From NCBI GenBank assembly GCA_016185945.1, contig JACPMR010000012.1:62001-126000 (forward strand): a stretch of 64,000 bases of DNA. Direction: 5' to 3'. The translations under genes and the position numbers were made by a program. The notes below the pieces were generated by a model. The model saw only the letters and a list, made by a program, of their open reading frames with translations. It ran no database searches and was not told the origin of the DNA. The DNA comes from Candidatus Woesearchaeota archaeon. Lineage in GTDB: Archaea; Nanobdellota; Nanobdellia; Woesearchaeales; GW2011-AR4. Positions 27,812 through 38,199 of the stretch are shown piece after piece (positions within the stretch are counted from its first letter, which is position 1; each line of letters starts with the position of its first letter).

Positions 27812-30800
27812 TCAAACCCTCTCCAAATGTATCTCAAACTCCTTGTTCTTAACCTTTTCCCTGCTTACATGCTCGTGCTTCCTGCTCGGCTCAAGCTCTG
27901 AAATCCTGAACTGAGATGCGCCGACCTTTTCCTTTATCACCAAATTCCATTCTTTTAGCATCTCTTTCAATTCATTATCAGTTTTTATAAATAACGATAT
28001 ATTATCGGACTTCTGCAGTCCGGCTTTTTTCCTCAACGCCTGCACCCTTCTCATCATTTCCCTTGCAAAGCCCTCTGCCTCAAGCTCGTCAGTCATTTCC
28101 CTGTTAATGTAAACAAATCCCTGCTTGAATGTTCCCTCTACATAAGGCAAAGGCACTTCTCTTGTCACTATCAAATGCTCTTTCACTATGTTGAAAACTT
28201 CACCATCTATCTTCATAGAGTATTTTCCTTTTTCTTGGATGTGCTTCAACACAGTTTCCGGGCTGTCGATTGTAAGCTGCGCAATTATTTTTGCGGCTTT
28301 GTCGCCGAAATCAGGACCCATCTGTGAGTAATCTGCCTTTAGCCTTACCTTAACATTAGGTAATGATTCAACAACGCTAACATCTTTTACATTTACTTGT
28401 TTCTTTATGACATCCTTCAATTTTTCAACAGCACCCATTATATTATTGTCTTTAACAGCAACAACAAGCTCTTTTAAAGGCCATCTTACTCCCATTTGTA
28501 TTTTTTCCCTTATGGCAAGGGCGCTCTGCACAATGTCAGAAATTACAAGCATTGAATCTTCAAGCTCTTTCTCAATTGCTTCTTCGTCATACTTTGGCCA
28601 GCTAAACAAGTGAATGCTCTCTTCTTTAATCTTGAATTCGTGCCTTAGATTTTGGTATATTCTTTCTGTTACAAAAGGCGCAATGGGCGCGAACAATTTT
28701 AAAGTTCCAAGCAAGACATTATAAATCGTATAAAGCACCACCCTTTTTTCCTCTTCGCTTCCCATTGATGCCTTGTCTCGTGTCAATTGTATATAGGTTC
28801 TGCTCAGCTCTAAAAATAACTCTTCAACAGCCCAAGAAATCTCGTTTAATCTGTACCCCTCAAACATTTCGGTTACTTTTCTGATTGTTGAATTCACTTT
28901 TGATAGTATATAGCGTTCCTCAATATCATTTTCATATTTTTCCAAGCTTAGTTCGTCTGGATTTACATTTAAATTTGTAGCCATCTCTATAACGTATTTG
29001 TGCAGATTCCACAGCACCATCAAGTTCCTGTGCTTTACCTTCATGTCGTCAAAATTGTAGTTGATGTCAACTCCCGGAGATGTGCCTCCTATCATGTAAT
29101 ACCTCAAAGTGTCTGCTCCGTACTCCATTATTACTTCCTGCGGCAAAATGTAGTTTCCAAGAGACTTGCTCATTTTTCTTCCCTGTGCATCATTAATGAA
29201 ACCATGCATGTAAACTGCCCTGAAAGACTCGTTGTTCATTGCTATCATTGAAGCGACAAAAAGAAGATTGAACCAGCCCCTAATCTGGTCTATGCCCTCA
29301 AGTATGAAATCAGCAGGATACAACTTGTCAAACAAGTCATTTCTTTTTGGGAAATCCAGGCAGTTCCATGATGCAGAGCCTGCATCTAGCCATACATCCA
29401 ATATGTCAGGAATCCTTTCTTTTAACCCATTGCACTTGCATTTTATTTTTACCTCATCAATCCACGGCTTGTGCAAGTCATCAGGAATCCTGCCTGCAAG
29501 CTTTTTCAATTCATCGATTGAACCGACAACAACAAAATCGTCGCATCGACTGCATTTCCATATCGGCAATGGAGTGCCCCAGTATCTTTGCCTTGTTATT
29601 CCGTTATCCCTCAGATTTGCAAGCCAGTTGTCAAAGCTTTTTGAGCCGGCAAAATCAGGCACCCATTTTATGCTTCTGTTAATCTCCCTCATCCTGTCCT
29701 TCAAGTCCTCTATCCTGAAGAACCATTGAGTTGTTGTCCTGTAAATGACAGGGTTTTTGCATCTCCAGCAATGCGCATAGTCGTGCTCGAGTTTTGTTTC
29801 TGCAACAAGAAATCCCTTTTCCCTTATCTTTTCAGTAATCTGCTTGTCGTCCTTTTTAGCAGCCAATCCTGCAAATACGCTGCTTGTCTCGTCAAATACG
29901 CCCCTTTCCGTCAATGTGTTAAAGGGAGGGATTCCGTTTCTGTGGCCTATTTCATAATCCTCTGGGCCGCAGCCAGGAGCCATGTGCACCAAGCCACTTC
30001 CTTGACTAACATCAACATATTCCTCGCTCAGTACAACTGTATGGACTTTAGGATGCTTTTTCTTCATCCCCTTGAATTGGTGAATTTCATTCTCAAATGG
30101 ATGAACGTATTCCAAGCCGAGAAGCTTATTTCCTTTAAATTCCTCCAATATCTTGAACTCCTTATTTGCGATGCCCCTTATGAAGCTTTCTGCAAGCTCT
30201 TTTGCAACAATCCACACTTCATCTTCAACTTTTGCCTTTGCATAGTCGATGTTTGGATGGGCCATTACGCCAAGATTAAAGGGGATTGTCCATGGGGTTG
30301 TCGTCCATATTATAAGGAACTCATTTTCCCTGCCTTTGACTGGAAATTTTACATAAATTGAAGGGTCGGTTACCTGCTCATACTCAAGTTCATGCTTTGC
30401 CAATGACGTTGAGCAGCTTGCGCACCAGTGCATTGTCTTTTCGCCTTCATACAATCTTTTGTTTTCATATGCCTTTTTTATCAGCCACCATTCTCCTTCC
30501 ATAAATGTATTTTGAATTGATTGGTATGCATTGTCAAAATCCATCCAAACCCCAATCTTTCTGAAATCATTGTTCATTGCAATCATGTTTGCTATCGCAA
30601 ATTCCCTGCACTCATTGACAAAATTGGCTATGCCAAATACCGGGATTTCATCCTTGTGCTTCAAGCCAAGCTTTTTTTCAACAGCCTGCTCTGTCGGCAT
30701 GCCGTGCATGTCATATCCTGCTCTGTCCCAGACATCAAACCCCCTCATTCTCTTGTATCTCAGCACGCTGTCTTTCAACGCCTTATTCCATGCAGTGCCA

Positions 30801-30961
30801 AGATGGACTCTTCCTGAAGTATATGGCGGTCCGTCTAAGAAGTAGAACTTCTGCTTGCCCTTGTTTTTTTCCTTTGCCTTCTCATAAATTCTGTTTCTCT
30901 TCCAGAACTCAAGCACTTCCGGCTCAAGTTTTGTGGCTTCGTAGTTTGGCATCATTTTCAA
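27812..30961 (-). CDS. ileS: Isoleucyl-tRNA synthetase
   Basis: DGPPYTSGRVHLGTAWNKALKD (HIGH-like), GRKMSKSLGNYI (KMSKS). Confidence 0.95.
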   Translation of the reverse strand: MKMMPNYEATKLEPEVLEFWKRNRIYEKAKEKNKGKQKFYFLDGPPYTSGRVHLGTAWNKALKDSVLRYKRMRGFDVWDRAGYDMHGMPTEQAVEKKLGLKHKDEIPVFGIANFVNECREFAIANMIAMNNDFRKIGVWMDFDNAYQSIQNTFMEGEWWLIKKAYENKRLYEGEKTMHWCASCSTSLAKHELEYEQVTDPSIYVKFPVKGRENEFLIIWTTTPWTIPFNLGVMAHPNIDYAKAKVEDEVWIVAKELAESFIRGIANKEFKILEEFKGNKLLGLEYVHPFENEIHQFKGMKKKHPKVHTVVLSEEYVDVSQGSGLVHMAPGCGPEDYEIGHRNGIPPFNTLTERGVFDETSSVFAGLAAKKDDKQITEKIREKGFLVAETKLEHDYAHCWRCKNPVIYRTTTQWFFRIEDLKDRMREINRSIKWVPDFAGSKSFDNWLANLRDNGITRQRYWGTPLPIWKCSRCDDFVVVGSIDELKKLAGRIPDDLHKPWIDEVKIKCKCNGLKERIPDILDVWLDAGSASWNCLDFPKRNDLFDKLYPADFILEGIDQIRGWFNLLFVASMIAMNNESFRAVYMHGFINDAQGRKMSKSLGNYILPQEVIMEYGADTLRYYMIGGTSPGVDINYNFDDMKVKHRNLMVLWNLHKYVIEMATNLNVNPDELSLEKYENDIEERYILSKVNSTIRKVTEMFEGYRLNEISWAVEELFLELSRTYIQLTRDKASMGSEEEKRVVLYTIYNVLLGTLKLFAPIAPFVTERIYQNLRHEFKIKEESIHLFSWPKYDEEAIEKELEDSMLVISDIVQSALAIREKIQMGVRWPLKELVVAVKDNNIMGAVEKLKDVIKKQVNVKDVSVVESLPNVKVRLKADYSQMGPDFGDKAAKIIAQLTIDSPETVLKHIQEKGKYSMKIDGEVFNIVKEHLIVTREVPLPYVEGTFKQGFVYINREMTDELEAEGFAREMMRRVQALRKKAGLQKSDNISLFIKTDNELKEMLKEWNLVIKEKVGASQFRISELEPSRKHEHVSREKVKNKEFEIHLERV

Positions 30962-30983
30962 TGAATTTCTTAATTTTTAAAAG

Positions 30984-31149
30984 TTTCAATCCGTCGTGCT
31001 TCGCACGACACTATCTTGGCGCCTCGGCATTCAGATGTGGAGGTTGCATTCCTTCGTGCTCCTCCTCGGCGCAAATTTATCGTATTAAACATTAAAAGCG
31101 GATTACTTTCTTAACCTTGTGAAATCACAAAGTCGCTCTCGGGATTGAA
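30984..31149 (+). repeat. Structured intergenic repeat copy E7 (E4/E8-like 5' half with class II 3' module)
   Basis: TTTCAATCCGTCGTGCTTCGCACGAC...CTCGGCATTCAGATGTGGAGG...AAAAGCGGATTACTTTC...AAAGTCGCTCTCGGGATTGAA. Confidence 0.9.
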
Positions 31150-31231
31150 GTATTTTTATCAATGTTTTTGTTTGAAATATTTTTATTGTTGATTTTTGAT
31201 TTAATATATTATCCAAATTTATAACAAGAAT

Positions 31232-31834
31232 CTAACTTTTGTTTTTAAATTTTTGTAGATTTTTAATATGCTTTTTGGTTGTTTTTAAAAATAACCTTGC
31301 CAACGATATAAAGGCATTTTTCTGCCTTTGATGGGCCGAATGCAGCTTTTCAATGTGCTTGCTGTACTTTTCCTCGATTTCCAGCTTGATGTCCAATCCT
31401 TTTGGAGATAATTTTGAATGATATGTTTTAAATTCCTCCAGCTTTGCCTTGAAGTCATTCAATTCGCCCACCATGATGCTGATATCGGTTTCATCGCTGT
31501 ACAAGAATACATTAAGCGCAGCTTTAACAGCAGAAACATCAGCTGCATTTTTTAAAATATTCAAATTGAAGTGAAGCGTATGTAGCCTGTCATTTATGCG
31601 CTTCTTGTGATTTATCTGCGAGGCAAGATTCCTCATACGCATCAACAAGCCCAAATCATGGATTTGCTCAAGATGCTCCTTGCTTACGTGCCTTGCCTCT
31701 TTTTCAAAATCATCAAAAATGTGCGAGGATTTGCTTAAGTCGAGCAGTTCTTCCCTTATTGAATACAAATCCAATTCTTTCTCTTCTTTGACTTTTAATC
31801 CGTCAATATAATTTTTAACATCATTTCCTACCAT
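31232..31834 (-). CDS. Helical conserved protein downstream of AbrB-like ORF
   Basis: 200-aa ORF overlapping 31821-31976. Confidence 0.55.
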   Translation of the reverse strand: MVGNDVKNYIDGLKVKEEKELDLYSIREELLDLSKSSHIFDDFEKEARHVSKEHLEQIHDLGLLMRMRNLASQINHKKRINDRLHTLHFNLNILKNAADVSAVKAALNVFLYSDETDISIMVGELNDFKAKLEEFKTYHSKLSPKGLDIKLEIEEKYSKHIEKLHSAHQRQKNAFISLARLFLKTTKKHIKNLQKFKNKS

Positions 31835-31976
31835 CTTTTTTTGCCTTTTCTATTGTGACCCTGACTATCTCGTTTTCTTTCAGGTTGAGAATTTTAATCA
31901 CTTCAAGGGGTATGTTTACCCCCAAGCTGGTGCCTGTTTTCCTTATGTACCTTACAAATTCTTCCTTTCTATCCAT
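31821..31976 (-). CDS. AbrB/SpoVT-like DNA-binding protein (51 aa), not in ORF track
   Basis: MDRKEEFVRYIRKTGTSLGVNIPLEVIKILNLKENEIVRVTIEKAKKDGRK; promoter ACCGCAACCTTTATATAC upstream. Confidence 0.75.
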   Translation of the reverse strand: MDRKEEFVRYIRKTGTSLGVNIPLEVIKILNLKENEIVRVTIEKAKKDGRK

Positions 31977-32072
31977 AAGATTAAATAAGATTAAATAATA
32001 TAGGAGTATATAAAGGTTGCGGTTTTAATGAGGACTAATTTAAGAGTTTACACGAATGATTGGACTTAAAAT

Positions 32073-32867
32073 TCAAAATTCCTTAGCAAGTTTTATTCTT
32101 TCGGAAGCAGGGTTTACAATGGAGTAAGCGGCAAGAATACTGTCATAAACATGCCTTAACGCTTCTTTTAGTTCCCGCCTAACAGCCATTTGAAATGCAG
32201 TAGTTAAATGTATGTGAGCCCTCATCGGCTGGCGATTAAATAAATAAAATATTCCAAGCTTGACGCCTTTGTCCAAACTGTCGGGACGTTTTTCTAGCTG
32301 GGTTATGCCATCTTCGCTTAAAGGTTTGTGTAGTAGTTCTGTAGTTAAGTACCAATAATGAGATAGCACGGCTTTGAGTGCATTAGATATATGGACAAAT
32401 CCTTTGTTGTTTTCCTCAATCCACTGCATTAAAAATCCGTAAGGATTTTGTTTTGCTTCTACCAATAATTCAAGTTCCCTTTTTACTGCGGTTGCTACTC
32501 TAATGTACCTGCTCAACGATTCATCATAAATGCCTCTAGCAGGGGATTCGTCATCTTCTGCTTTTTTTTGGGATAAAATATTGTCTCTTTTTGTAAGACC
32601 ACTATACCTGCCTTTAGCCTTGAAAGTATTTGCTTCACTGGTGCCAGAAATTCCTTGAAGTCCGTCTAGGTACCCATTGTAGAAATCTAAATAAGAAGTT
32701 AATCTGCTGTCGCTTGGCAAAGAAGCGACTAAGCCTTCAATCTCAGTAGACGCCCTTACTACTGGTTGTAATCTACCAAAATCACCGCTATCTATTCTAT
32801 CAGTAATTTTTAAGCTAAACAATAAAGTTTCTAGATTACCCATTATTTTTTGAAGAACATATATCAT
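32073..32867 (-). CDS. Uncharacterised helical protein
   Basis: 264-aa ORF. Confidence 0.5.
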   Translation of the reverse strand: MIYVLQKIMGNLETLLFSLKITDRIDSGDFGRLQPVVRASTEIEGLVASLPSDSRLTSYLDFYNGYLDGLQGISGTSEANTFKAKGRYSGLTKRDNILSQKKAEDDESPARGIYDESLSRYIRVATAVKRELELLVEAKQNPYGFLMQWIEENNKGFVHISNALKAVLSHYWYLTTELLHKPLSEDGITQLEKRPDSLDKGVKLGIFYLFNRQPMRAHIHLTTAFQMAVRRELKEALRHVYDSILAAYSIVNPASERIKLAKEF

Positions 32868-32907
32868 ATTTTAAATCTTTCTTTTTTAATCACTTAATAG
32901 TAACTAT

Positions 32908-35466
32908 CTAGAAAAACCCTTCCAGCTTTGTCTGCTCCTTTATCTCGAGCAAATCCTCTTTTGTGTAGCCGAGAACATTAAATATCCTTTCAACTGCTGG
33001 CACCACTTGGTTGTTTATGTAGTAGTCAGCGTCGTACTCCCCTTCCTTGATTTCTTCAGGCAGCTTGGAGCGGTTCCTTATTATGTCATTCCCTTGAGTT
33101 ACTACATACTTTATGATCGAGCCTGGGCCAATCGGCTTGCCCTTGTTTATCAATCGCTGGGCAACAGCAACATGAGGGCCTTTTGCAGCATAGTCGAGTA
33201 TCTCTTTCTGGAGCTGTGTGTGTATCACTACCTTCTCCATTGGTATCCTCTTGTTTTTCAAGTCATTGATGACACTCTTTACATATTCCAGTGCCTTTTT
33301 CGTGTCATGCTCCCTTAAAACTATGTCCAAAACCTCTTCTTGGGCATCCTTTGCAATCAAAGACCAGTTTCTTCTTACTGTTTCAAAGCCCCTTATTTTC
33401 AATGTTCCAAGCTCTGACAGCATAGCATATTTTTTCTTCGCTCCTGCAGGGCTCATCTTTGCGGAAACAAAAATTCCTGCAGGATAAAACCCTTCATACT
33501 CGAGCTCCATTAAGCCGGGCAGCTCGCTGTTTACCGATTCAGCGAATTCTACCGCGCTTTTCTTGGACTTGCCGTCAAGCGTCAAAAAAACAGAATCTGT
33601 GTCGCTATACAGAACAAAAAACCCTTCTTTTTGAGCTTTGTCTATCACTTTGTGGATGTAATGTCTTCCCCATGCTGTTATGCTTCTTGCGCATTCAATC
33701 GAGTACCACCTTGCTCCAAAAAATCCCAAATAGCCATAGTAGGAATTTGCCAGCAGCTTCAGGCTGTTCTGCCTTGCGTCAAGGAATGCAAATTTCTCAT
33801 CTTGTTCTTCCTTTATTATCTCCTTTATTCGCATTCTTCTGGTGATTATGTCTTCCAGCAATATGGGAATGAAGCCCTTCCTTTTCGTGCAGAACCAGTG
33901 CCTTTCATTTTCATCTATTGGAGTGATTTTTGCAATGTTTTCACAGCATGCGCAATTTATGGTGTCAGGCCCTATGTTGTGCGAGCTTAATATCGTGGGG
34001 TACAAGCTCCTGAAGTCAAAAACAGCAATATCCTTGTATAAGCCGGGCTTCGGCTCGTAGACAAAAGCTCCTTGGTATGTGCTTGCTCTTCTCTGCTGCA
34101 CTTCATCATGGCTTGGCTTGTTTGGCGCAATCTCATTGAATTGGGGAGCCTGCCTTATCATGTACCACTCCACAAGCTGGGAGAAGCCCATCCTGTTGAC
34201 ATCGTAGATTGGAATGCCGACTATCTTTACCATCTCTATCAATGTGGGGAGCATCTTGACAGACAAGTTATATGTCAGGATTGAGTCATTCAGGTTGTAT
34301 TCGCAATACTTTTCAAGATTGTCATGGCTGTTGTCCCATATGTCCGGCAGCTCTGCCAAAGAGACATCGTGCTTTTTCTCGTCAAGAAGCTCTGAGGCAA
34401 CTGCATTCAGGTCATAAGAATATGTCTCCAAAGTGCCGCCGATGACCTTCTTGATGAATTTGAAGATGTCAAGATGTGTTATGCCATTTACTGAAACAGC
34501 AGATTCCCTTGCGCTCTTTACCTTAATTTCAGAATAATCCCAGCCAATGTCGAGCTTGATATTGTGCTTGTCAGCCCTTGTCTTTATGTAGGGCAGGTCA
34601 AAGCCGTCGGAGAAGTATCCAGTCAGAATGTCGGGCTTGTAGCTTTCGATTGTTTCCTTGAATTTTTCAATCAGTTCAGATTCGTTTTCTACAAACTCTA
34701 TGTAGTCTAGATTTGTGCTGAATTTTTTCCATACAAAAACCTTTTTGAAATTCTCCCCATAGAAGGAAAGCATTATGATTGGGTTTTTCTCAGCGTCAAT
34801 CGAGAAGTCAAACGGGCTGTACGTCTCGATGTCGAATGCAAGCACTCTTGGATTGTGAAGCGTGTCGGTACTAACCTGCCCTATGTTTTCTGCCTTGAGA
34901 ACAGGCACTCTTGACTTCTGGCTTGCAAACTCGCCTATGGCTTGATGCAGAACAAGGGGGGTTATGCCTCTGTCAATCAAGTACCGCCTGACAAAAGGTA
35001 TGTCATACTCATGTGTTGAGTTTACAATGCCCCAGTCCTTTACAATTTCCCTTATTTTTGGCACGCTGCTTGGAAGGTTTGTATAAACCTTTATGGCAAA
35101 AACCTCTTTTCCCAAGAATTTCTTTATTACGGATTCTGTTCTTATAACAAAAGAAACCTCATTTTCTTCTTCTATTCTGAGCTTTTCCAGCTTCTCGCTT
35201 ATGTTAATGCTGTCTTTTGGAATCACATAAAAATAAGGCGCAAAGCTTTCGTCAAGCACGCAAATCTGTGTGCCATCTGCTGTTTTTCCGTACAGGTTTA
35301 TTACTGCCTTTCCTCCTGCCACCTTGTAAGCAGCATCCAATGGAAAGAACTGGATTGTCTCAGCCATATAGACGAGAAAAGGTTTTGCAGTATATAAAAG
35401 TGTTGGTTGCTGTCGAGATAAAGGAAAATTTTTTATAATTATGCTGATTGATTTGCATTTATGCAT
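32908..35466 (-). CDS. polB: Family B DNA polymerase (likely start at 35367)
   Basis: RVLAFDIETYS exonuclease motif, DFRSLYPTILSSHNI, YSDTDSVF. Confidence 0.95.
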   Translation of the reverse strand: MHKCKSISIIIKNFPLSRQQPTLLYTAKPFLVYMAETIQFFPLDAAYKVAGGKAVINLYGKTADGTQICVLDESFAPYFYVIPKDSINISEKLEKLRIEEENEVSFVIRTESVIKKFLGKEVFAIKVYTNLPSSVPKIREIVKDWGIVNSTHEYDIPFVRRYLIDRGITPLVLHQAIGEFASQKSRVPVLKAENIGQVSTDTLHNPRVLAFDIETYSPFDFSIDAEKNPIIMLSFYGENFKKVFVWKKFSTNLDYIEFVENESELIEKFKETIESYKPDILTGYFSDGFDLPYIKTRADKHNIKLDIGWDYSEIKVKSARESAVSVNGITHLDIFKFIKKVIGGTLETYSYDLNAVASELLDEKKHDVSLAELPDIWDNSHDNLEKYCEYNLNDSILTYNLSVKMLPTLIEMVKIVGIPIYDVNRMGFSQLVEWYMIRQAPQFNEIAPNKPSHDEVQQRRASTYQGAFVYEPKPGLYKDIAVFDFRSLYPTILSSHNIGPDTINCACCENIAKITPIDENERHWFCTKRKGFIPILLEDIITRRMRIKEIIKEEQDEKFAFLDARQNSLKLLANSYYGYLGFFGARWYSIECARSITAWGRHYIHKVIDKAQKEGFFVLYSDTDSVFLTLDGKSKKSAVEFAESVNSELPGLMELEYEGFYPAGIFVSAKMSPAGAKKKYAMLSELGTLKIRGFETVRRNWSLIAKDAQEEVLDIVLREHDTKKALEYVKSVINDLKNKRIPMEKVVIHTQLQKEILDYAAKGPHVAVAQRLINKGKPIGPGSIIKYVVTQGNDIIRNRSKLPEEIKEGEYDADYYINNQVVPAVERIFNVLGYTKEDLLEIKEQTKLEGFF

Positions 35467-38085
35467 AAAGGGGTGGTAGTTTTTTGGATTTTCATAGTTA
35501 CGATACCCCTAGCTTTTTCCATCTCAATAAAAGAACTGATATCAAGGTACACTTTTTCTACCACTACAGCACAGATGAATGTCACAAACCACACAGATTT
35601 TATGGTTGATAAGGATAATAATGAAGCTAATGACACACTTGTTTTTGAACTTACAACAAACAATACAGCAGGCACTTTTGTTTTTGTAATTAATTTGTTT
35701 GATAAGGACAGCACATCAGTCAATGAAACAAACAAAACATTAAGCTTCGGGATAAATAAAATTAACATCACTTTCAGCTCCCACCTCCTTGACCAAAACC
35801 AGTTTAACTATTCAATCAAAATCTACAATGCAAGCCGCAGCCTGAAATACCGGAAAGACAAAATTTTGACGAATTTTTACTCAAATTACGAGGAGGGCTT
35901 TAGGATACTTGCCGTCAATGACTCAAGAATAAACAAAACCTTGAGGGTAAATGTATCTGCAAATTCGCCGGATAACAAGACACATGTAACTACCTTGTTT
36001 TTATCTTATAGCAATTCAATAATTTTCTCAAAGGCAAGCAAAAAATACAAAGTCGGAATCAATTATTTAATTTTTAACTTTGACAATGAAACAATTAAAA
36101 ATACGCATTATATCGGCAATTTTAACATATCTTCAATTAAGATAGGGACAAAGACAATAAAAACAAATTTTACAACTGCATTTTACGATTTCAAGGATTT
36201 TGGTGTGACTTCTTACATTTATAATTTTACTGACAACGGAACCGACACCGATAATAATGGCAAATTTGATTTCTTGGAGATAAATACAAGCACACAGATT
36301 TTAAAAACTGATGATTATACGCTTGCAATCTCTTTGTATGACTTATTTGACAATTTGGTTGAAATAAAGAATTTATCAATTTATTTGAACGTTGGGAAAA
36401 ATATTGTGCCAGTCAAAATTAATGGCTCGAAGATATATGACAAAAAGATTAATGGCCCCTACATGTTAAAATCCGTGGAGCTTTATGACAGCATAGCACT
36501 TGTTGATGGAATAAAAAACGCTTACACGACTTCAAGCTATAATTTTAATGATTTTGACAAGCCGGATTTGCCTGACTTGAAAGTGAATATATCGGCATCC
36601 AGTTTACACCGCTACGGAATAGGAAATGTAACGATAAATATAACAATAAAAAATATAGGGTACAAGCATGCTTTTGATGTTTTTGCCGACATATTCGACA
36701 ATAAAACGCTTTCCATAAGCAACAAATCAAGCGCCCTTGCGCCAAATTCGCAAATTTTATACCAGTTTAATTTTACTGACTTTTCGGACTTTGAGATAAA
36801 TGCCATTGCTGACTTGAATGATTTTGTCGAGGAATTGAATGAAAGCAACAACGCAGAAAAAGCCTCAATCAAGTTGAATAAGCACCCCATTTTGTCATCC
36901 GTAAACAACTTGACATTAAATGAAACAGACAAGATTTCAATAAACTTATCTGCTGTTGACCCTAATGGCGACAATCTGTCTTTTTCAATAAATCTTTCCA
37001 AATTTTCCAACGAATCCAACAAATTCCAGTGGAACACGACAGTTACCGACAGCGGAAAATATTTTTTGATGGCAACTGCATCTGACGGCTATCTTAATGA
37101 CTCAAAAATTTTTATAGTGACAGTTCTTGACTTACAAGAAAAAGACACTGACAATGATGGAATAGACGATGATATTGACGAGCTTATAGGCAATGAAAGC
37201 CATGTCAATACAAGCACATTGAACCTGGGCATACTTATAGGCAATTCAAGAAACCTTTCAAAGAGGTTCAACGGCAAGATGAACGTGAGGTTTATGGATG
37301 GGAATTTTACAATAGCGGATTTTGACTTCAATTTTTCCAGATACAAGCTAAACTTAACAAACATAACTATAAACAAGCAAGGAATAAACGCTACTGGCTC
37401 TTTGTTTGCCAAAGGACTCAAAATGCCCGAGGGCGTTACGAAAACATTGTATGTTGACAAGGTTAATGCTTCAATCAACGGGCTGTGCATCAAGGAAGAG
37501 GAAATCTTGTCCATAAATGATATCAGCGACAATTGCAATTCAAACAATGAATTCAAGATAGAATGCGATGGCACAGCCCAAAATCCTTATACATGCACTT
37601 ATAATTCAACCTCCAATAAATATAAAATTGAGGGATTGAAGCATTCTGGAATTATGCAAATAAGCTATGCAAAGCCGTTGTCAGAATCAACTAGCACTAC
37701 AACATCATCTGGCACTTCAAGTTCAGGCGGCGGAGGCGGCATTTTCTGCGCTTCTGATTGGCAATGTACTCAATGGACAGGATGCGTTGATGGCTTTCAA
37801 AACAGGAAATGCTCTGATATAAGCCAATGCGCTTTTCCTGCAAACAAACCGTCAGAAACACAGCAATGTGAAATTTTTGAATCTGGGTTGGTAAATGTGA
37901 TTAAGCAGATAGAATATGCCAGAAAAACAATAAGTAGGGTAACACAAAAAACACAAACCTCTGGAATTACCGGACAGGCTATTAAAGAACAATATCAAAA
38001 AAATTCTGGAATTTTAATTGTTTTTATCGAGATTTTTGTTTTTGTCGGCTCTTATCTCTTGATAAAAAGCAAATTCTTTAAATAA
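35461..38085 (+). CDS. Large secreted surface protein with CARDB/PKD-like domains, C-terminal Cys-rich segment and TM anchor
   Basis: DLPDLKVNISASSLHRYGIGNVTINITIKNIG; DTDNDGIDDDIDE; SDWQCTQWTGCVDGFQNRKC. Confidence 0.8.
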   Translation: MHKGVVVFWIFIVTIPLAFSISIKELISRYTFSTTTAQMNVTNHTDFMVDKDNNEANDTLVFELTTNNTAGTFVFVINLFDKDSTSVNETNKTLSFGINKINITFSSHLLDQNQFNYSIKIYNASRSLKYRKDKILTNFYSNYEEGFRILAVNDSRINKTLRVNVSANSPDNKTHVTTLFLSYSNSIIFSKASKKYKVGINYLIFNFDNETIKNTHYIGNFNISSIKIGTKTIKTNFTTAFYDFKDFGVTSYIYNFTDNGTDTDNNGKFDFLEINTSTQILKTDDYTLAISLYDLFDNLVEIKNLSIYLNVGKNIVPVKINGSKIYDKKINGPYMLKSVELYDSIALVDGIKNAYTTSSYNFNDFDKPDLPDLKVNISASSLHRYGIGNVTINITIKNIGYKHAFDVFADIFDNKTLSISNKSSALAPNSQILYQFNFTDFSDFEINAIADLNDFVEELNESNNAEKASIKLNKHPILSSVNNLTLNETDKISINLSAVDPNGDNLSFSINLSKFSNESNKFQWNTTVTDSGKYFLMATASDGYLNDSKIFIVTVLDLQEKDTDNDGIDDDIDELIGNESHVNTSTLNLGILIGNSRNLSKRFNGKMNVRFMDGNFTIADFDFNFSRYKLNLTNITINKQGINATGSLFAKGLKMPEGVTKTLYVDKVNASINGLCIKEEEILSINDISDNCNSNNEFKIECDGTAQNPYTCTYNSTSNKYKIEGLKHSGIMQISYAKPLSESTSTTTSSGTSSSGGGGGIFCASDWQCTQWTGCVDGFQNRKCSDISQCAFPANKPSETQQCEIFESGLVNVIKQIEYARKTISRVTQKTQTSGITGQAIKEQYQKNSGILIVFIEIFVFVGSYLLIKSKFFK

Positions 38086-38108
38086 ACACTTTGTCTTATA
38101 CTTTTGTC

Positions 38109-38198
38109 GGGGCTGTGGTGTAGCTTGGTATCATTGGCCCTTGGGGCAGCTTATGCTCTGGTATGGGTCCGACCTGAGTTCGAATCTCAGCAGCCCCA
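38109..38198 (+). tRNA. tRNA-Pro (anticodon GGG) with 17-nt intron 38147-38163
   Basis: Acceptor GGGGCTG/CAGCCCC, T-arm CTGAG-TTCGAAT-CTCAG, anticodon stem GGCCC/GGGTC; BHB with 3-nt bulges GGC and UAU, central UUGG/CUGG, intron stem AGC/GCU. Confidence 0.88.
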
Positions 38199-38199
38199 C

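Noticed and set aside
29232-29729. 165-aa + strand ORF and neighbouring + ORFs within 27812-30961
   Set aside because: Antisense to ileS, which has full catalytic motifs
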